DNA of 64,000 bases from Lactuca virosa (taxonomy: Eukaryota > Streptophyta > Magnoliopsida > Asterales > Asteraceae): NCBI GenBank assembly GCA_928212115.1, contig CAKMRJ010002223.1, positions 307,328,776 through 307,392,775 of the forward strand, written 5' to 3'. Made by a program: the position numbers and the translations under genes. A model generated the notes under the pieces. That model made no database searches and was not told where the DNA came from. It was given only the letters and a program-made list of their open reading frames with translations. Positions 43,682 through 55,290 of the stretch are shown in pieces. Positions within the stretch are counted from its first letter, which is position 1. Every line of letters begins with the position of its first letter.

Positions 43682-45804
43682 TTGATCTTCATAATCAGAA
43701 AACCTTTTATCCTTCAGAAACCGAAAACTCCTCAACCTCAAACTTCTCTTCAACAAGTTGGTTCTATTGTTGGTTCATCCTCAAATGCACCCATTCAATC
43801 TCATGGAATCAATTCTCAAGCTTCATCTTTGAAAGAAAAGGAAGAAAATCTGGCCCTCGCCACTGGTCTGGTGAACTGCTATAATGCTTTTGTGGCCGGA
43901 GAACTTTCCCCACAATTATCTTTTTCTGACCTAGACCAGATCCATCCAGAGGATGTCGAGGAGATGGACATCACATGGCAAATGGCCATGGCTGTTTTTA
44001 GATCAAAGCAGTTCTCCAAGAAAACTGGGAAAAACAACTGGAGCGTGAACTCTGACAAGAAAGTGGGGTTCAACAAGGGGAAGCTGAGGTGTTATAATTG
44101 CCATTAACCTGGTCATTTGCCCGGGAGTGTCCAAAGTCAGACCGAAGAGAGAATTCTGAGCGAACCATGGTGCCGGTGAACAATGTCAACAGAGGATCAT
44201 CTTCAAGCAATCAGACTGCTAACTTGGCGATGGTGGCCCAATCCTTTGATTGGGAAGATCAAATTCAGGCTCTGAATATTTCAGGACCTGAAAATGCACA
44301 TCTTGCTCAAATCAAGGATTATGTGGAGGAAGAAGCAGAGAAAGACCCTGAAGAAGAGATGATGAATCTTCAGTTTGCGTTCATGGTGCAAACTACTCCT
44401 GAGCTAGCCAAACCCGAGGTCAATGAATTTGGTTGTTCTCAATCTTGCATGAAAACTGTTAAATTCTTACGTGAGCAAATTGAATTAATCAAGAGAGAGA
44501 ACGAGGACCTTAAGTATGAGGTTTACACACTTAGGAAAAATCAAAAGCCTTTAAAAACACAATTAGAGAATAAAACAAAGGACTTTAAGGAACTGCAAGA
44601 GGATTACAGCAACAAATGCGAGAACTATGATCATCTCAAAAGAAAATTTGCTGCTGTGACCGCTGAACTTGACTCACTGAAAAATCGTCTTGAAAATGCT
44701 GAATTTATTTTTAACAAATTCGATGGGTCAAGTGAAGTAGTTGCAAAAATGATAGAGGGACAAATGCAGTGGAAGGACATTACTTGTGGTAACCAGATAA
44801 AAGTAGGATTAGGTTTTGAGAGTGTCCCTCCTCCATTTAACCATTCGTATTATGTTAATCCCTTGACTAAGGAAGAGATTGACAGAGAACCTTTCATGGT
44901 TTATGGAAGGCCAGCTGCTGAACAAGCAACTGGGCCTAGTGATAAAATTTTGGATACTAACATTTCTACCTCAAGTGCAGATATGTCAGTAGTTCAGGGG
45001 GAGCAAGAAGCTGAAAAGTCTGAGTCGAATAATTTTGTGTCTAAATTTGGTGTTGAATTTTGTAATGAGTCTGTTTTAAACTCTAAAACTGATGTTTTTG
45101 TTTCTGGTGGTGTGTTATTTCAGAATGATAAAATTGAAAATAATGATGTTGTTTCTGATAAAGATGTTATGTCTGATTCAAATGCTTCTACATCTTCTAC
45201 GTTTGCTTCACAATCTTGTGCTTGTTCTTGCAAATGTGAAAATGCTAGAAATGTTAATAAACGCAAGAAATCTGACAAGAGCAGTACCATTTCCAATGAT
45301 AATAAACAAATTTGTTTCAACTGTGGTACTGCTGGTCATATTGCCAGAAATTGTTTAAATCGGATGTTTGTGCATTATTTGTCACAAAGAGGAGAGAATG
45401 AGTCTAGAGGACGATCTTTAATTATAAAATCCTCCAGAACTCGCTCTCGAGATGATGACTGGAAAACAAATCAAAACAAGAAAATGGCAGGTTTTCAAAA
45501 GAACAAACAGGTTTTCAATAAATTCACAAACAGTTTGCCAAAATCGACCCAAGCTAAGCCCAAATCGATTTCGTCAAAATGCAGGTCTGGGTCTTCAACT
45601 TCTTCTAGTAGAAAATCCACCTGCTCAAAGCAAATTGAAAAAAAACTTATTTCAAAACCTAATTATCAATGGGTGCCAAAATTAAAATCTGATCAGTCAT
45701 CATCATCCTCTGTACCTATTGAAAAAAGAGAAATAAAAGAGAAATCTGTGAAAGTTAAGGTTCAACCCAGGACTGTAATGACCTGGGTCCCCAAATCTAA
45801 ATGA
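43682..45804 (+). pseudogene. gag: Element G gag (N-terminal domain missing)
   Basis: Begins in mid-gag: QLSFSDLDQIHPEDVEEMDI and WQMAMAVFRSKQFSKKTGKN lead to zinc knuckle CYNCH, cut by TAA 44105 and then a one-base loss. The frame from 44098 runs on with a coiled-coil region (REQIELIKRENEDLKYEVYT), a second intact zinc knuckle CFNCGTAGHIARNC (about 45316), and a basic Ser/Lys tail ending VMTWVPKSK. Two knuckles and a long coil suit a Sirevirus-like gag. The UBN2-type domain seen in F is absent, so about half of gag was lost. Confidence 0.85.
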
Positions 45805-45827
45805 TTACGCTCATCGTGCAGGGATAG

Positions 45828-46517
45828 TTGCGGAGGAATGTCGTCAGACCATGGTATGTCAACAGCGGCTGCTCCCGGCACATGACTGGAGATATCTCCC
45901 AACTGCGCGACATTCAGATATTTAATGGGGGATATGTCTCCTTTGCTGGCGGAGAAGGCGGAAAGATAACGCAGAAAGGAACGGTGACGAACGGAGTGCT
46001 CAGTTTTGAGAATGTCAACTATGCTCCTGAGCTGAAGCACAGTCTGCTGAGTGTTTCTCAAATCTACGACAAGGGTTACTCAACACACTTCACCGATAAA
46101 GAATGTCTAATCTTAAAGCCAGGCATTGTCATTCCGGAGGAGTGGATTCTCGTAAAATCAAAGCGGGATGGGAATGCCTATATTATCGACATGAACAGCA
46201 ATGTACCCGATGAAGTCACTTGTCTCTTTTCAAAGGTCTCAGAACAAAACGCAATGTTGTGGCATCGTCGACTTGGCCATGCAAATGCAAAGAATCTGAA
46301 CCGTCTTGCCAAGAACGAAATGGTCCGCGGTCTGCTTGTCAGAGATTTTATTACTTTTAAAAAATGTGTTTCTGTGCTCAAGGGAAACACCATTGGAAAC
46401 CACATCTGCCAAAGCAGGTCAACTCCATCAGCCTGGTGCTCCAATTGTTGCATATGGACTTGTTTGGTCCGGTCAACGTCCTCAGCATCAACCGAAATTC
46501 GCATTGTCTCGTTGTGA
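45828..46517 (+). pseudogene. pol: Element G protease and pre-integrase
   Basis: WYVNSGCSRHMTGDISQLRD: the catalytic Asp of DSG is Asn here. Continues GGKITQKGTVTNGVLSFENV, HSLLSVSQIYDKGYSTHF and pre-integrase LWHRRLGHANAKNLNRLAKN. A frameshift near 46370 ends the meaningful frame; residues after FITFKKC belong to the next piece. Pol is in the -1 frame relative to gag, as in F, but a TAG at 45825 closes it upstream. Confidence 0.88.
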
Positions 46518-48898
46518 TAGACGATATCTCTCGTTTCATGTGGGTCTTCTTTCTGTCCAACAAAGCTGGGATCGCTAACCTCATCAAGAAGTTCATTGTA
46601 ATGATCGAGAACCAAAACAACAACCGAGTGAAAGCGCTTCGTACAGACAATGGAACAGGATTCAAGAATGTTGTTCTTGATCATTTCTGCGCTGAGCAGG
46701 GTATTGTGCGTCAATTTAGCTCTGTTCGGACGCCACAACAAAACGGTGTTGCTGAGCGGAGGAATCGGACTTTACAAGACGCAGCGAGGACGATGCTTTA
46801 TGATTCTAAACTTCCAGTTTTCTTTTGGGCGGAGGCGATCAACACTGCGTGCTACGTTCAAAATCATGTCATGATCAACAAAGCCCAGATGAAAACACCG
46901 TACGAGATTCTATATGGACACAAGCCATCTGTCAGCCATTTCAGAGTATTTGGTTGCCCTTGCACCCTTTTCCACTTGGAATCCAACCCAAAGTTCAATG
47001 CAAAAGCTGATGATTGCTACTTTGCCGGATACGCTGCTCGTACTGCTTATCGGGTATACAACAAGAAGACGAAACAAATCGTGGAGTATTTCGATGTTCG
47101 CTGGCTTGAAGAGAATGAGACGGACGCTAGGGTGGGTCCTGATTGGCTATTTGACTACACATCACTATTCAAATCTTTTAGTGTGTCGACTGATAACCAA
47201 GCTGGGTCTACCTCTGGCTCGAAGAATATCATTGAAGATGAAGATGAAGAGGTTGTCTACAGACCACCATTGGTTTCTGCTACTGATCCTCCGGTGGAGT
47301 CTACTGTTCCAATCGCTTCTCCTGAGTCATCAACGCAACAACATGCTCCAGATGCTGATGCTACTCCTCTAACTCCGGTCGAAAGAGAGTTCATGAACCA
47401 AGATGCTTCCACTGTCACTCAAAATTTGATGGAACTTCTCTTTCCCGAACGAATCGTAGATGAGTTTGTAGCAAATCCAACAAACGAAGCTGGTACATAT
47501 ACAGTGGATTCTTCAGCACATGAAGGAGCTATTAATATTCATAATCTTCCCGTTTCACTCAATGACATCAGTAACGAAATCCCCTCTCGCATACAACGCG
47601 ATCATCCGATAGAAAACGTCATTGGCCAGCTGGGCGACGGAGTTCGAACGAGAAGCCAGAGTGGAGACATCAACACATGTCTTTATTCTTGCTTCATTTC
47701 ACAAATAGAGCCCAAGAACGTAGAAATGGCTTTGAATGAGCCCAGTTGGGTGGATGCCATGCATGACGAGCTCAATCAATTCGAAAAGCTCGGGGTTTGG
47801 AAGTTGGTGGAGCTGCCTAAAGGCAAGAAATCTCTCGACACCAGATGGGTGTTTCGGAACAAACAAGACGACTCGGGTGTAATTGTATGTAATAAGGCGA
47901 TATTGGTGGTCCGTGGGTTCAGACAAATAGAGGGTCTTGATTATACGGAGGTCTATGCTCCGGTAGCACGCTTGGAGGCTATTCGTATCTTCCTCGCCTA
48001 TGCTTCCTACATGAACTTCACCGTATATCAAATGGACGTCAAGAGGGCTTTCTTGTACGGCAAGGTGAAGGAGGAGATTTATGTTGACCAACCTTTTGGG
48101 CTTGTTAACTCAAAACTCCCTAACCATGTCTACAAGTTAGACAAGGCTTTGTACGGGCTACATCAAGCTCCTAGAGCCTGGTATGCTACCCTAACACAAC
48201 ACTTTCTCGACCATGGCTATTCCCGCAGCACTATCGATCAAACCCTATTCATCAAGCATGTCGGTGCAGACCAGATTCTTGTCCAAATATATGTGGACGA
48301 TATCATTTTCGGGTCGACGAGTCCTCAGCTATGCAAGGAGTTCGAGGATGTCATGAAAAAGCGGTTCGAGATGAGTTCGTTGGGGGATATGACCACGTTT
48401 TTGGGGCTTCGGGTCAAACAATCTTCAGCCGGAATCCTGATTCATCAAGCCAAATATGTGGATGATATGCTCGAGAAGTTTGGGTTTAGAGACGCCAAAC
48501 CTGCCTTGACACCCATGGCAGAGAGACCACTGCTGACTCCTGATCTTGAAGGCGAATCCGTAGATCAAACGTACTATAGATCGATGATCGGATCGCTGAT
48601 GTATCTGAATGCAAGTCGCCCAGACATTATGTTTGTGGTCTGTCAATGCGCGCGCTACCAGGCTAATCCTAAATTGTCTCATCTTATTGCTGTTAAAAGG
48701 ATTTTTCGGTACCTCAAAGGCAGCCCAAAACTGCGTCTTTGGTATCCGAAAAACTCCGAATTTGATCTTTATGCTTTTGCAGACATCAATTACGGAGGCT
48801 GCGAGCTTGACAGGAAATCGAGTTCAGGCGGATGTCAATTTCTCGGAGATAGGCTGGTGTCATGGCAGTGCAAGAAGCAGAATATTGTCTCGACCTGA
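46364..48898 (+). pseudogene. pol: Element G integrase, reverse transcriptase and start of RNase H
   Basis: 844 codons open. Integrase: LLHMDLFGPVNVLSINR, ALRTDNGTGF (usually DNGTEF), QQNGVAERRNRTLQDAARTM. Linker with Ser/Thr/Asp-rich sequence. RT: DTRWVFRNKQDDSGVIVCN, YQMDVKRAFLYGKVKEEIY (motif A), QIYVDDIIFGSTSPQ. RNase H: DINYGGCELDRKSSSGGCQF, then TGA 48896 inside VST_TAEVEY. The DDE residues and YVDD are present. Confidence 0.92.
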
Positions 48899-49237
48899 AC
48901 AGCAGAAGTAGAATACGTAGCTGCGTCTGCCTGTTGTTCTCAAGTCATATGGATCCAACATCAGCTGTTGGACTACGGTTTGAATTTTCAAGAAACCCCT
49001 ATCTTCTGTGATAATGAGGCTGCGATCCAAATTGCTAAAAATCCGGTCCAGCACTCAAAAACCAAGCACATCGACATCAAAGTTAATTTTATCAGAGATT
49101 GTTATGAGCGCTCGCTCATTCGGCTAGAACAGGTTCACACTGCTAATAATGTGGCAGATCTGTTCACCAAGCCGTTTAACAAAGCTCGATTCGATGTGCT
49201 GGTAAACTTTTTGAAAATGATTCGCTTTGAGGATTAA
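48899..49237 (+). pseudogene. pol: Element G RNase H C-terminal part
   Basis: In frame after the TGA: AEVEYVAASACCSQVIWIQH, FCDNEAAIQIAKNPVQHSKT and KHIDIKVNFIRDCYER, ending NVADLFTKPFNKARF and a TAA at 49235. Confidence 0.9.
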
Positions 49238-50646
49238 TTTTTGTTTAGGTTAGTTTAAATTTGCGCATTTTAATTTCATTCTCACCCATGCACAAATTTA
49301 GGGGGAGAAATAAACAAAAACCAAACAAAAATTAGAAAATTAAAAATCCAAAAACAATAGAAAATCAGAAAATCCAAAAACATTAGAAAAATAGAAAAAT
49401 CAAAAATATTACTGAGAAGTGATGTGATGGGAAGTGATATCAGCTTGTGATAACAGGCAATCTGAGTCTGTGTAAAGTACCAAAGCTAAATTGTCTAGGC
49501 TCTGTGTTCGATGCGCTGGTAGGCATGAAATATTTTAAATGGACTTGACTAGGCTCAGATGAACTTAAGGAATCCAGAGACTTGATAAATTCTGATCTAG
49601 ATAGTTCTATTTAGCCTGACAATACGACGCTCAGACAGGTTGAGCAGGGAGATATACATGAGAATCCACTAGTCACATTAAAGAATCTGTATCTAGAACT
49701 GTGGTTTAACTTTTCCTTGATACATGGATTTTGTCCTTAATTTCGATATTGACGGGGCGACTGGGGAATTCCGATAAAGTAGGTCTGTAGGAAATTATTC
49801 TCTTTCTCTCCTACTGTTAGTCATATGTTACCTCCTCTGTGTGATCGAAAGATCCGACCTGGACTGCAACATATGCAACTCTATTTCTCCGCATCTTCTA
49901 TCTATGCAATTCTTCCTATCTGTTAGCCATATGTTGTCTCCTTTGCGTGATTAACAATCCCACCTGGTACACAGCATATGCAACCTTCTACTTCTCAATC
50001 CCTCTGAAATTCTAGTCAGTCATATGTTTCACTCTCTGCGTGATTGAAAGATCTGACCTGAGTGTACAACATATGCAATCTAAATATATCCTTTCTATGA
50101 ATAATCGTCTGCTCACCTAAAGTAAGGAGTATCTCGGAAGTTCTTGATTATTGGGGTATGTCAGGAAGCGGGAAACATGTTCTAGTACATCTAAAATTGA
50201 ACAATTCTAGATTGTCTGTAGATCTCGTTGCTCAATTTAGGTGGACAACAATATCCTTGGTCGCCGTCAGATAAATGGTCCTTAGGTATTTTTATCTATT
50301 AAATTAGGATCAATCTGTCCTGTCACTGATAGAATTTCTAAAAATTGTCACAATTTTTCGTACTTAAGTGGACCACAATCCTGGCGATCGACCAGATCTA
50401 TTCATGAAAGGAGAGGTACTGATAAATGGAAAATGATTGTCTAACAACTTTGATCCCATATCACAAAAAGTTAATCAATTTCAAGATAGAGGATTAAAAT
50501 TAGTTTGAATTAAAAGTTTAGTATTTTTTTATTTTATTTTATTTTCATTTTTAGGTTTGATAAATTTTTAGAAAATGTTTTTATTTTATTTTATTCTATT
50601 TTATTTTAATCCTCCAAGAGCTTTGTTTTTAAAATAGTTTTGGGTA
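49238..50646 (+). other. Element G spacer between pol and extra ORF
   Basis: Non-coding. A purine tract TAGGGGGAGAAA (49300) lies shortly after pol. The stretch also holds degenerate about-100-bp repeats (49816-50080) and AT-rich sequence up to the TATA box. No conserved protein seen. Confidence 0.65.
49816..50080 (+). repeat. Three degenerate about-100-bp repeats with CATATGTT/AACATATG arms
   Basis: Each unit reads (T/C)CATATGTT, about 40 bases with 'gcgtgatt..aa.at(c)c.acctg', then (AA)CATATGCAA, so each can fold into a stem. Units start near 49816, 49921 and 50018. Confidence 0.75.
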
Positions 50647-52119
50647 TTGGGCCTCATCATTTTCGGGTGCAGCCCACTAGTTTTGAACCGGATATATAAA
50701 GAAATGGGAACACCGATTTCGGTTCCCTTCTCATTTTCTCCTCTGCAAACCGAAAACCTCCAAGAATTCTCTCAAACCCTCAAAAAAAAATTGTGTTATT
50801 TTGTTCAATCGACCTCACATAATCGAAGGTATGAAGATTCCGATCATGCCTATGTGTTTATTGCCATGCATCTGGCCCAAAATTTAAGTCCAATACACTC
50901 CTCCCGCGGAAAAGGAATATCCTTTAAGGAAGGTATATCTGGAGATGATGATGCCTCAGTGCCCGAGCTAAGAAAGGAGATTGGTGTGTTGAACCAGAAG
51001 CTGATCGAGAAAGACCTTGTGATCAGTCAACACGAGTCTCGTATTGCTGATCTCGAGGCCACCAATGCTCAACTCATCATTCGTATCGATGATCTCGAAG
51101 CAGACAAGGAACTAAAGACTAAGAAACTTTCATCTCTTGAGACTCACCTTGGTGCTCTGTCAGCATGCTACTTTAACATGAAACAAAAACTGACAGAGGA
51201 ACTTGGTGACAAATTCAAGTCCTCAGTGGAAATCCTTCGAGTTGACCCTCCATCTAGAACCCATCCTGGTGACTCCTCCTCATCCAAGAAAACTATGATC
51301 TATGATAAATTTCCCACAGAACCTATCCAAGCTCCTCATATAATAGCCATCATGAAAGCAAAGCTGAATGAATCCTCCAAGAAACCGCAAATCATGTTCA
51401 AGAGAAGTTCAGATGACAACGCGCCTCCAGGTCAACCAAAAATCACTCGTACTGATCTTGAAAAGAAGAAATTTGTTCATTGTTATGGTGACCGATCTGG
51501 AATCAGATCATGGGGATTCCACGACCGTTTGAACATGTGGGTCGTGAGACGGAAGAGCAATAATGTTGAATACTACAAGAATGTTCATGATTTCGAATCT
51601 TGGACAAGAGTTGATCTCACTGAACTTGTTAACGCTCCGTTTGCGAATCCGTCAGGCAATCCTCAAGCAACTCAATTCAGGTTATTTCTAGAAAATCAGA
51701 CAAAGAAGGGATTTCCTACTATGAAGACTGCCAATTCTATCATCAAGCTATACCCAAATATTATGGATCCAAAGACAGACAAACCTTTCAGAACTGTGAT
51801 GTGGCCTCCCACTAACCAAGTGAGGCAAGTTCCTGTGCTACAAAACTTCGGAGATAGGTCACTTGAAAACATGCTCTACTGGATTTATGATGAAACAACA
51901 GCTACCGCTATCATCAAACTTCCAAATGACAGTCTTCGTCTCTATGACAAAAATGACCTGCTTCAGTTTGGAAAGTGGGATATCCATCACTTGTCTATGT
52001 TTCAAATTAAAGTCGTTGAGGAGATTTTTGAGCCTGTTGCAAAGGAGTTCACTTCGATGGTGGCAGAAATCATCAATGTGGAGTGGATCGATGGAGGGGA
52101 CCGATGTGATGCTGGTTGA
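50647..52119 (+). CDS. Element G extra ORF (coiled-coil protein of unknown function)
   Basis: An unbroken 490-codon frame between pol and the 3' LTR. Because the TATA box lies inside its first codons, translation more plausibly starts at a later ATG, for example 50866 (MHLAQNLSPIHSSRG). A heptad-like coiled coil spans about residues 103-165 (VPELRKEIGVLNQKLIEKDL, ISQHESRIADLEATNAQLII). The C-terminal domain has HCYGDRSGIRSWGFHDRLNM and MLYWIYDETTATAIIKLPND, ending with an Ile/Val/Glu-rich helix-like segment. Architecture (coil then C-terminal domain) parallels the F extra ORF, but the long N-terminal part of F is missing. No membrane segment or signal peptide is seen. Confidence 0.72.
   Translation: MGLIIFGCSPLVLNRIYKEMGTPISVPFSFSPLQTENLQEFSQTLKKKLCYFVQSTSHNRRYEDSDHAYVFIAMHLAQNLSPIHSSRGKGISFKEGISGDDDASVPELRKEIGVLNQKLIEKDLVISQHESRIADLEATNAQLIIRIDDLEADKELKTKKLSSLETHLGALSACYFNMKQKLTEELGDKFKSSVEILRVDPPSRTHPGDSSSSKKTMIYDKFPTEPIQAPHIIAIMKAKLNESSKKPQIMFKRSSDDNAPPGQPKITRTDLEKKKFVHCYGDRSGIRSWGFHDRLNMWVVRRKSNNVEYYKNVHDFESWTRVDLTELVNAPFANPSGNPQATQFRLFLENQTKKGFPTMKTANSIIKLYPNIMDPKTDKPFRTVMWPPTNQVRQVPVLQNFGDRSLENMLYWIYDETTATAIIKLPNDSLRLYDKNDLLQFGKWDIHHLSMFQIKVVEEIFEPVAKEFTSMVAEIINVEWIDGGDRCDAG
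50692..50701 (+). promoter_or_regulatory. Candidate internal promoter for the G extra ORF (ATATATAAAG)
   Basis: TATA-like box in the same relative place as in F: after the pol spacer and before the extra ORF, followed by a C/T-rich stretch 'cccttctcattttctcctct'. Confidence 0.48.
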
Positions 52120-52144
52120 TAAAGACTAACTCATGCTAGCCGCA

Positions 52145-52159
52145 AACCAAGGGGGAGAT
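52145..52159 (+). promoter_or_regulatory. Element G polypurine tract
   Basis: AACCAAGGGGGAGAT directly before the 3' LTR. Confidence 0.9.
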
Positions 52160-52530
52160 TGAAGGGCCAATATATTTGGTTTGGGCTAGGCAACAATGTA
52201 TGGATGATTTAGGGCATTTATGTTTGTAATTTGGAGTCTTATTGTGTAGTTTGTCGTTTTCGGTCTACGAAGGTTTTCGGTCAAGGTGTGACCGAAAACC
52301 TGTTTTCGGTCAATGTCTATTGGTATAAATAGGTTGTCAGGTTGTCAGTAGTAGTTGTTGATCTACAGTTGTTTACTGTGTGGTTTTCGGTCCTCCTGAG
52401 TTGTATTAGACGGTTTCGTGTGTTTAATCGTATGCAAGCTCAGTTTCATTTCATCTTCTACTCCATTTCTTCTTTATTTTCATTTGCTTGATTGATCATT
52501 GGTATAGATCCTTCCATCAAGGACCTTACA
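52160..52530 (+). repeat. Element G 3' LTR (371 bp)
   Basis: Five differences from the 5' LTR by hand; followed by TTAAT, the target duplication. Confidence 0.96.
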
Positions 52531-54056
52531 TTAATGGCTTCAAACCAGTGTGAAATTGCTCACCTTCACAGGCTGGTCCGAGATTATTTCAAGTATGATA
52601 GGCAGTTTTGTAAAATTCGCCAAAAATTGTAGAAAATCGTATGAAAACGTGAGAGTAGTCATTTTAAAGGTATAAACCTGAACTTTTTGCATGTAAAACA
52701 GTTTTGAAAAATATTACCATTAAGGTGGTTAAAACAGTTCGATATTGGACCAAAACTTTTCTGTCAAAGGCTGATTTTTTAGTTTAAGTTATCCATGTTT
52801 GTACACAACACTTGTTTTTGCTATTTTTAGTGTATAAATCCCAAATCTACAAGTTTACATGTATTATATGTGATGACATATACTTTTCTCAAGGTTTTTA
52901 TGAAGATCCAAGTGATAAACTTCATATTCTTAACATATTTTTAGATTTATGGAGTAAACAACACATAATCACCAAATAAATCATGTAACCACACATAGTC
53001 ATGCATATACACATAGATCTACACAAAAAAACTTGTATTCTCCCCCAAAACAAAGTAAAAATCGAAAATAGGGGGTATGAACTCACATTGTTTTGGTGTT
53101 TTAGGTTCTTGGTGCTAACTTGAGTAGATCTCGTCCCTAGGAAGCTTCTTGAGGAGGATTTTCGGACTTGGATGGTTCTAAGAAGCATGATTCACGAATA
53201 CATGGATGTAAGAGGAGTGAATGAGTTAAAGAGGAAGTAATATACTTGGGTTTGTAAGATTTTACCACAAGGGATGAGTTCTTGATGAAGTCTTCTTGAA
53301 ACACCCACAAACTCACGAAAGTTTTGAGGAGAAAGGAGGAGTTCTAGAGGGAGCTTTGAGAGAATTTTAAAAGAAAATGGAGATGGTGAGGGTGTGTGTT
53401 TCGGCAGAGAATAGAGAGAGAGGAAGAGAAGAGATTTAAGGAAGTTTGCATGAAGGATAATAGATGTCTGGAAGTATGTGAGTATCTAGATATATGATGG
53501 ATAATTATGAGTTGTCAAGTTTTAAATCAAACCTTCTTCCATTTTTTTTGTGGGCCGAGAATGGGCTAAAGGAATGGGAAGGAAATGGTTTTGGGCCCAT
53601 TCTTGGCTTGTTCGAATTTATGAAGCCCAATTAAAAGGGCTTACGACCCATTAGGGCAAATGGAATCATTTATGGCCCAAGAAGGCCTATTAGAGATAAA
53701 ATGGATTATTTTATGCCCACATGGCCCAAAATGCTAAAGTTTTATTAATGTGGTCCATTTAGATCCCAATTAGGGTTCCTAGGCCCAAAGTGGTCAATTT
53801 GAAAGTTTATTGGTCCATTAGGCTCAATAAGAGAATCCTAGTTCATAATGAACTTGAACCGAGATTTCTAGGGTTTTCAACCCATAGTTGAACATATGAG
53901 GTGTATTGTATTAGGTCTTGAACCTCTTGAGTGAGTTTTGATTTCAAATGGATGATTTTGATTGAGCATATAGTATGATATACACTTAGAGTACAAGTTT
54001 TACAATAGATGATGTTTACATGAGAGTAGAATTTCCTAGCAAAAATGCTAGTTGTG
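52531..54056. other. Old repeat-like DNA hosting G (right part)
   Basis: Continuous with 42764 across the TTAAT site. No gene recognised. On the minus strand it runs from a TGT(TG)TCACAACTAGC start near 54060, suggestive of an LTR 5' end inserted in the gag scrap at 54057, through many 'ggccca' phrases. Assignment to a minus-strand LTR retroelement is a guess from structure. Confidence 0.35.
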
Positions 54057-54284
54057 ACAACAACAGATGTAGTCATCGTTGCCCCACTTTGATCTTCTTC
54101 TTGTTTCCTCTAAAGTTTCATCTTCAATAAATTATGGCATGGGTGTGCTCAGAACATACACCACTTTCATAATAGTAAGTAGAAAATGCATCTTCTTTTG
54201 CCATCTATGGAAATCTTGCACTTCAAACTTGTTCAGTTCATCAAACTTCCTTGTCATATCCTTCACAAAATCATCACTAGCCAT
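54057..54284 (-). pseudogene. Copia gag N-terminal fragment
   Basis: Minus strand from ATG (plus 54284): MASDDFVKDMTRKFDELNKF, EVQDFHRWQKKMHFLLTIMK, VVYVLSTPMP, a stop, then FIEDETLEETRRRSKWGNDD. This is the start of a Tork/Tnt1-type copia gag. It is cut at 54056 where the neighbouring repeat begins, so most of the element is missing here. Confidence 0.85.
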
Positions 54285-55290
54285 GATCACAAGAATACTT
54301 TGATTTTTTTAGAAATGTGCTTCTATTTATGTTGGTGATTTGGGATTAAAGGCACTTGGAAATTCTGAGATCGTGTTTAACACTTTCAAATCGAAGATTT
54401 GGGTGGTACTCCAAATTTATCAATTAGATAATACTCAAAAGTTTGAGAACAAGAAAGAGAATGAGAATTTGCTTTGTCTGTTGTGTTCTTCAACGTAAAG
54501 TACCATATATATCAAAGTTTGACCAAAACTTTCTTTTTATATGTCTCTTTGCCAAAAAGGGTTACATAACAGTTTCCAACGTTCAAAACTATACAAAGTG
54601 GGCATTTAACCAATGGATAATAGGATAACTAACATGTGTCCCAGAAACTGTCATTAATGGTCAAACCTGACACAAAAACAGTCATTTTAACCATTGGATA
54701 AAACAATAAACCGATGGGTAAAAGCAGCGAACTGCACTCATTCTGATGCAAGCTTGTTGCGATTCATGGTTGCAAAAACAAATTCGTTTCAATCGTTCCG
54801 ATATGGTCCGTTCCGATGCGATTCTATATGGGTCGTAACGATGTTATCCATCAAAGATCGTTCTGATGCGACCGTAAGGATCATTCTGATGCACGTCGTT
54901 CCAACGAGTTGTGAACCATCACAATTGAACAGTAACTTGCTATCTGATGCGATCCAACCCAATGCGACAGTTCCAAAATATTGCTTTACAACTAGCTGCG
55001 ATCGATCGCATTTGAACAGTAACATACTATCGTTCTGAAAATGCATTCGTATCCAGTATTCCAAAATCTCATTCGCATCCGATCGCGTTCACATCATTTC
55101 AAATTACGAATTCAGTATTGGTCCGAGACCAACTTCATTTCGAAACTAATTCCATTTCGAGGTCATTTTTGGTCCGAGATCAACTACACTCTAAAATCAG
55201 TTTCGGTCCAATACAAACTTATTCCGAAATTGTTTTTGTTCCGATTTAAAAATAATTCCGAAATAAATACTTACTTAAAATCTTGAATAA
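54285..55290 (-). other. Probable leader or LTR of the minus-strand copia fragment, with CTGATGCGA motifs
   Basis: Non-coding. Between 54735 and 55010 the word (T/C)TGATGCGA or near variants recurs about seven times (for example 54738, 54811, 54859, 54891, 54941), and 'ttgaacagtaac' twice about 90 bp apart. No primer site was found between it and the gag scrap, so the LTR boundary is not defined. Confidence 0.4.

Larger units (their letters stand above)
42765..52530 (+). mobile_element. Element G: complete Sirevirus-like copia with extra ORF
   Basis: 9,766 bp bounded by 371-bp LTRs with 5 differences (about 1.3%, on the order of 0.5 million years at 1.3e-8) and a perfect TTAAT duplication (42760-42764, 52531-52535). 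Order: primer site, leader, gag lacking its N-terminal half, PR-INT-RT-RNaseH, 1.4-kb spacer, extra ORF, purine tract. Lesions: stop and frameshift in the gag zinc knuckle, protease Asp to Asn, frameshift near 46370, TGA 48896. Confidence 0.95.

Noticed and set aside
54694..55064. Open frames of 91-114 codons on both strands
   Set aside because: Explained by the recurrent CTGATGCGA-type words; no recognisable protein.
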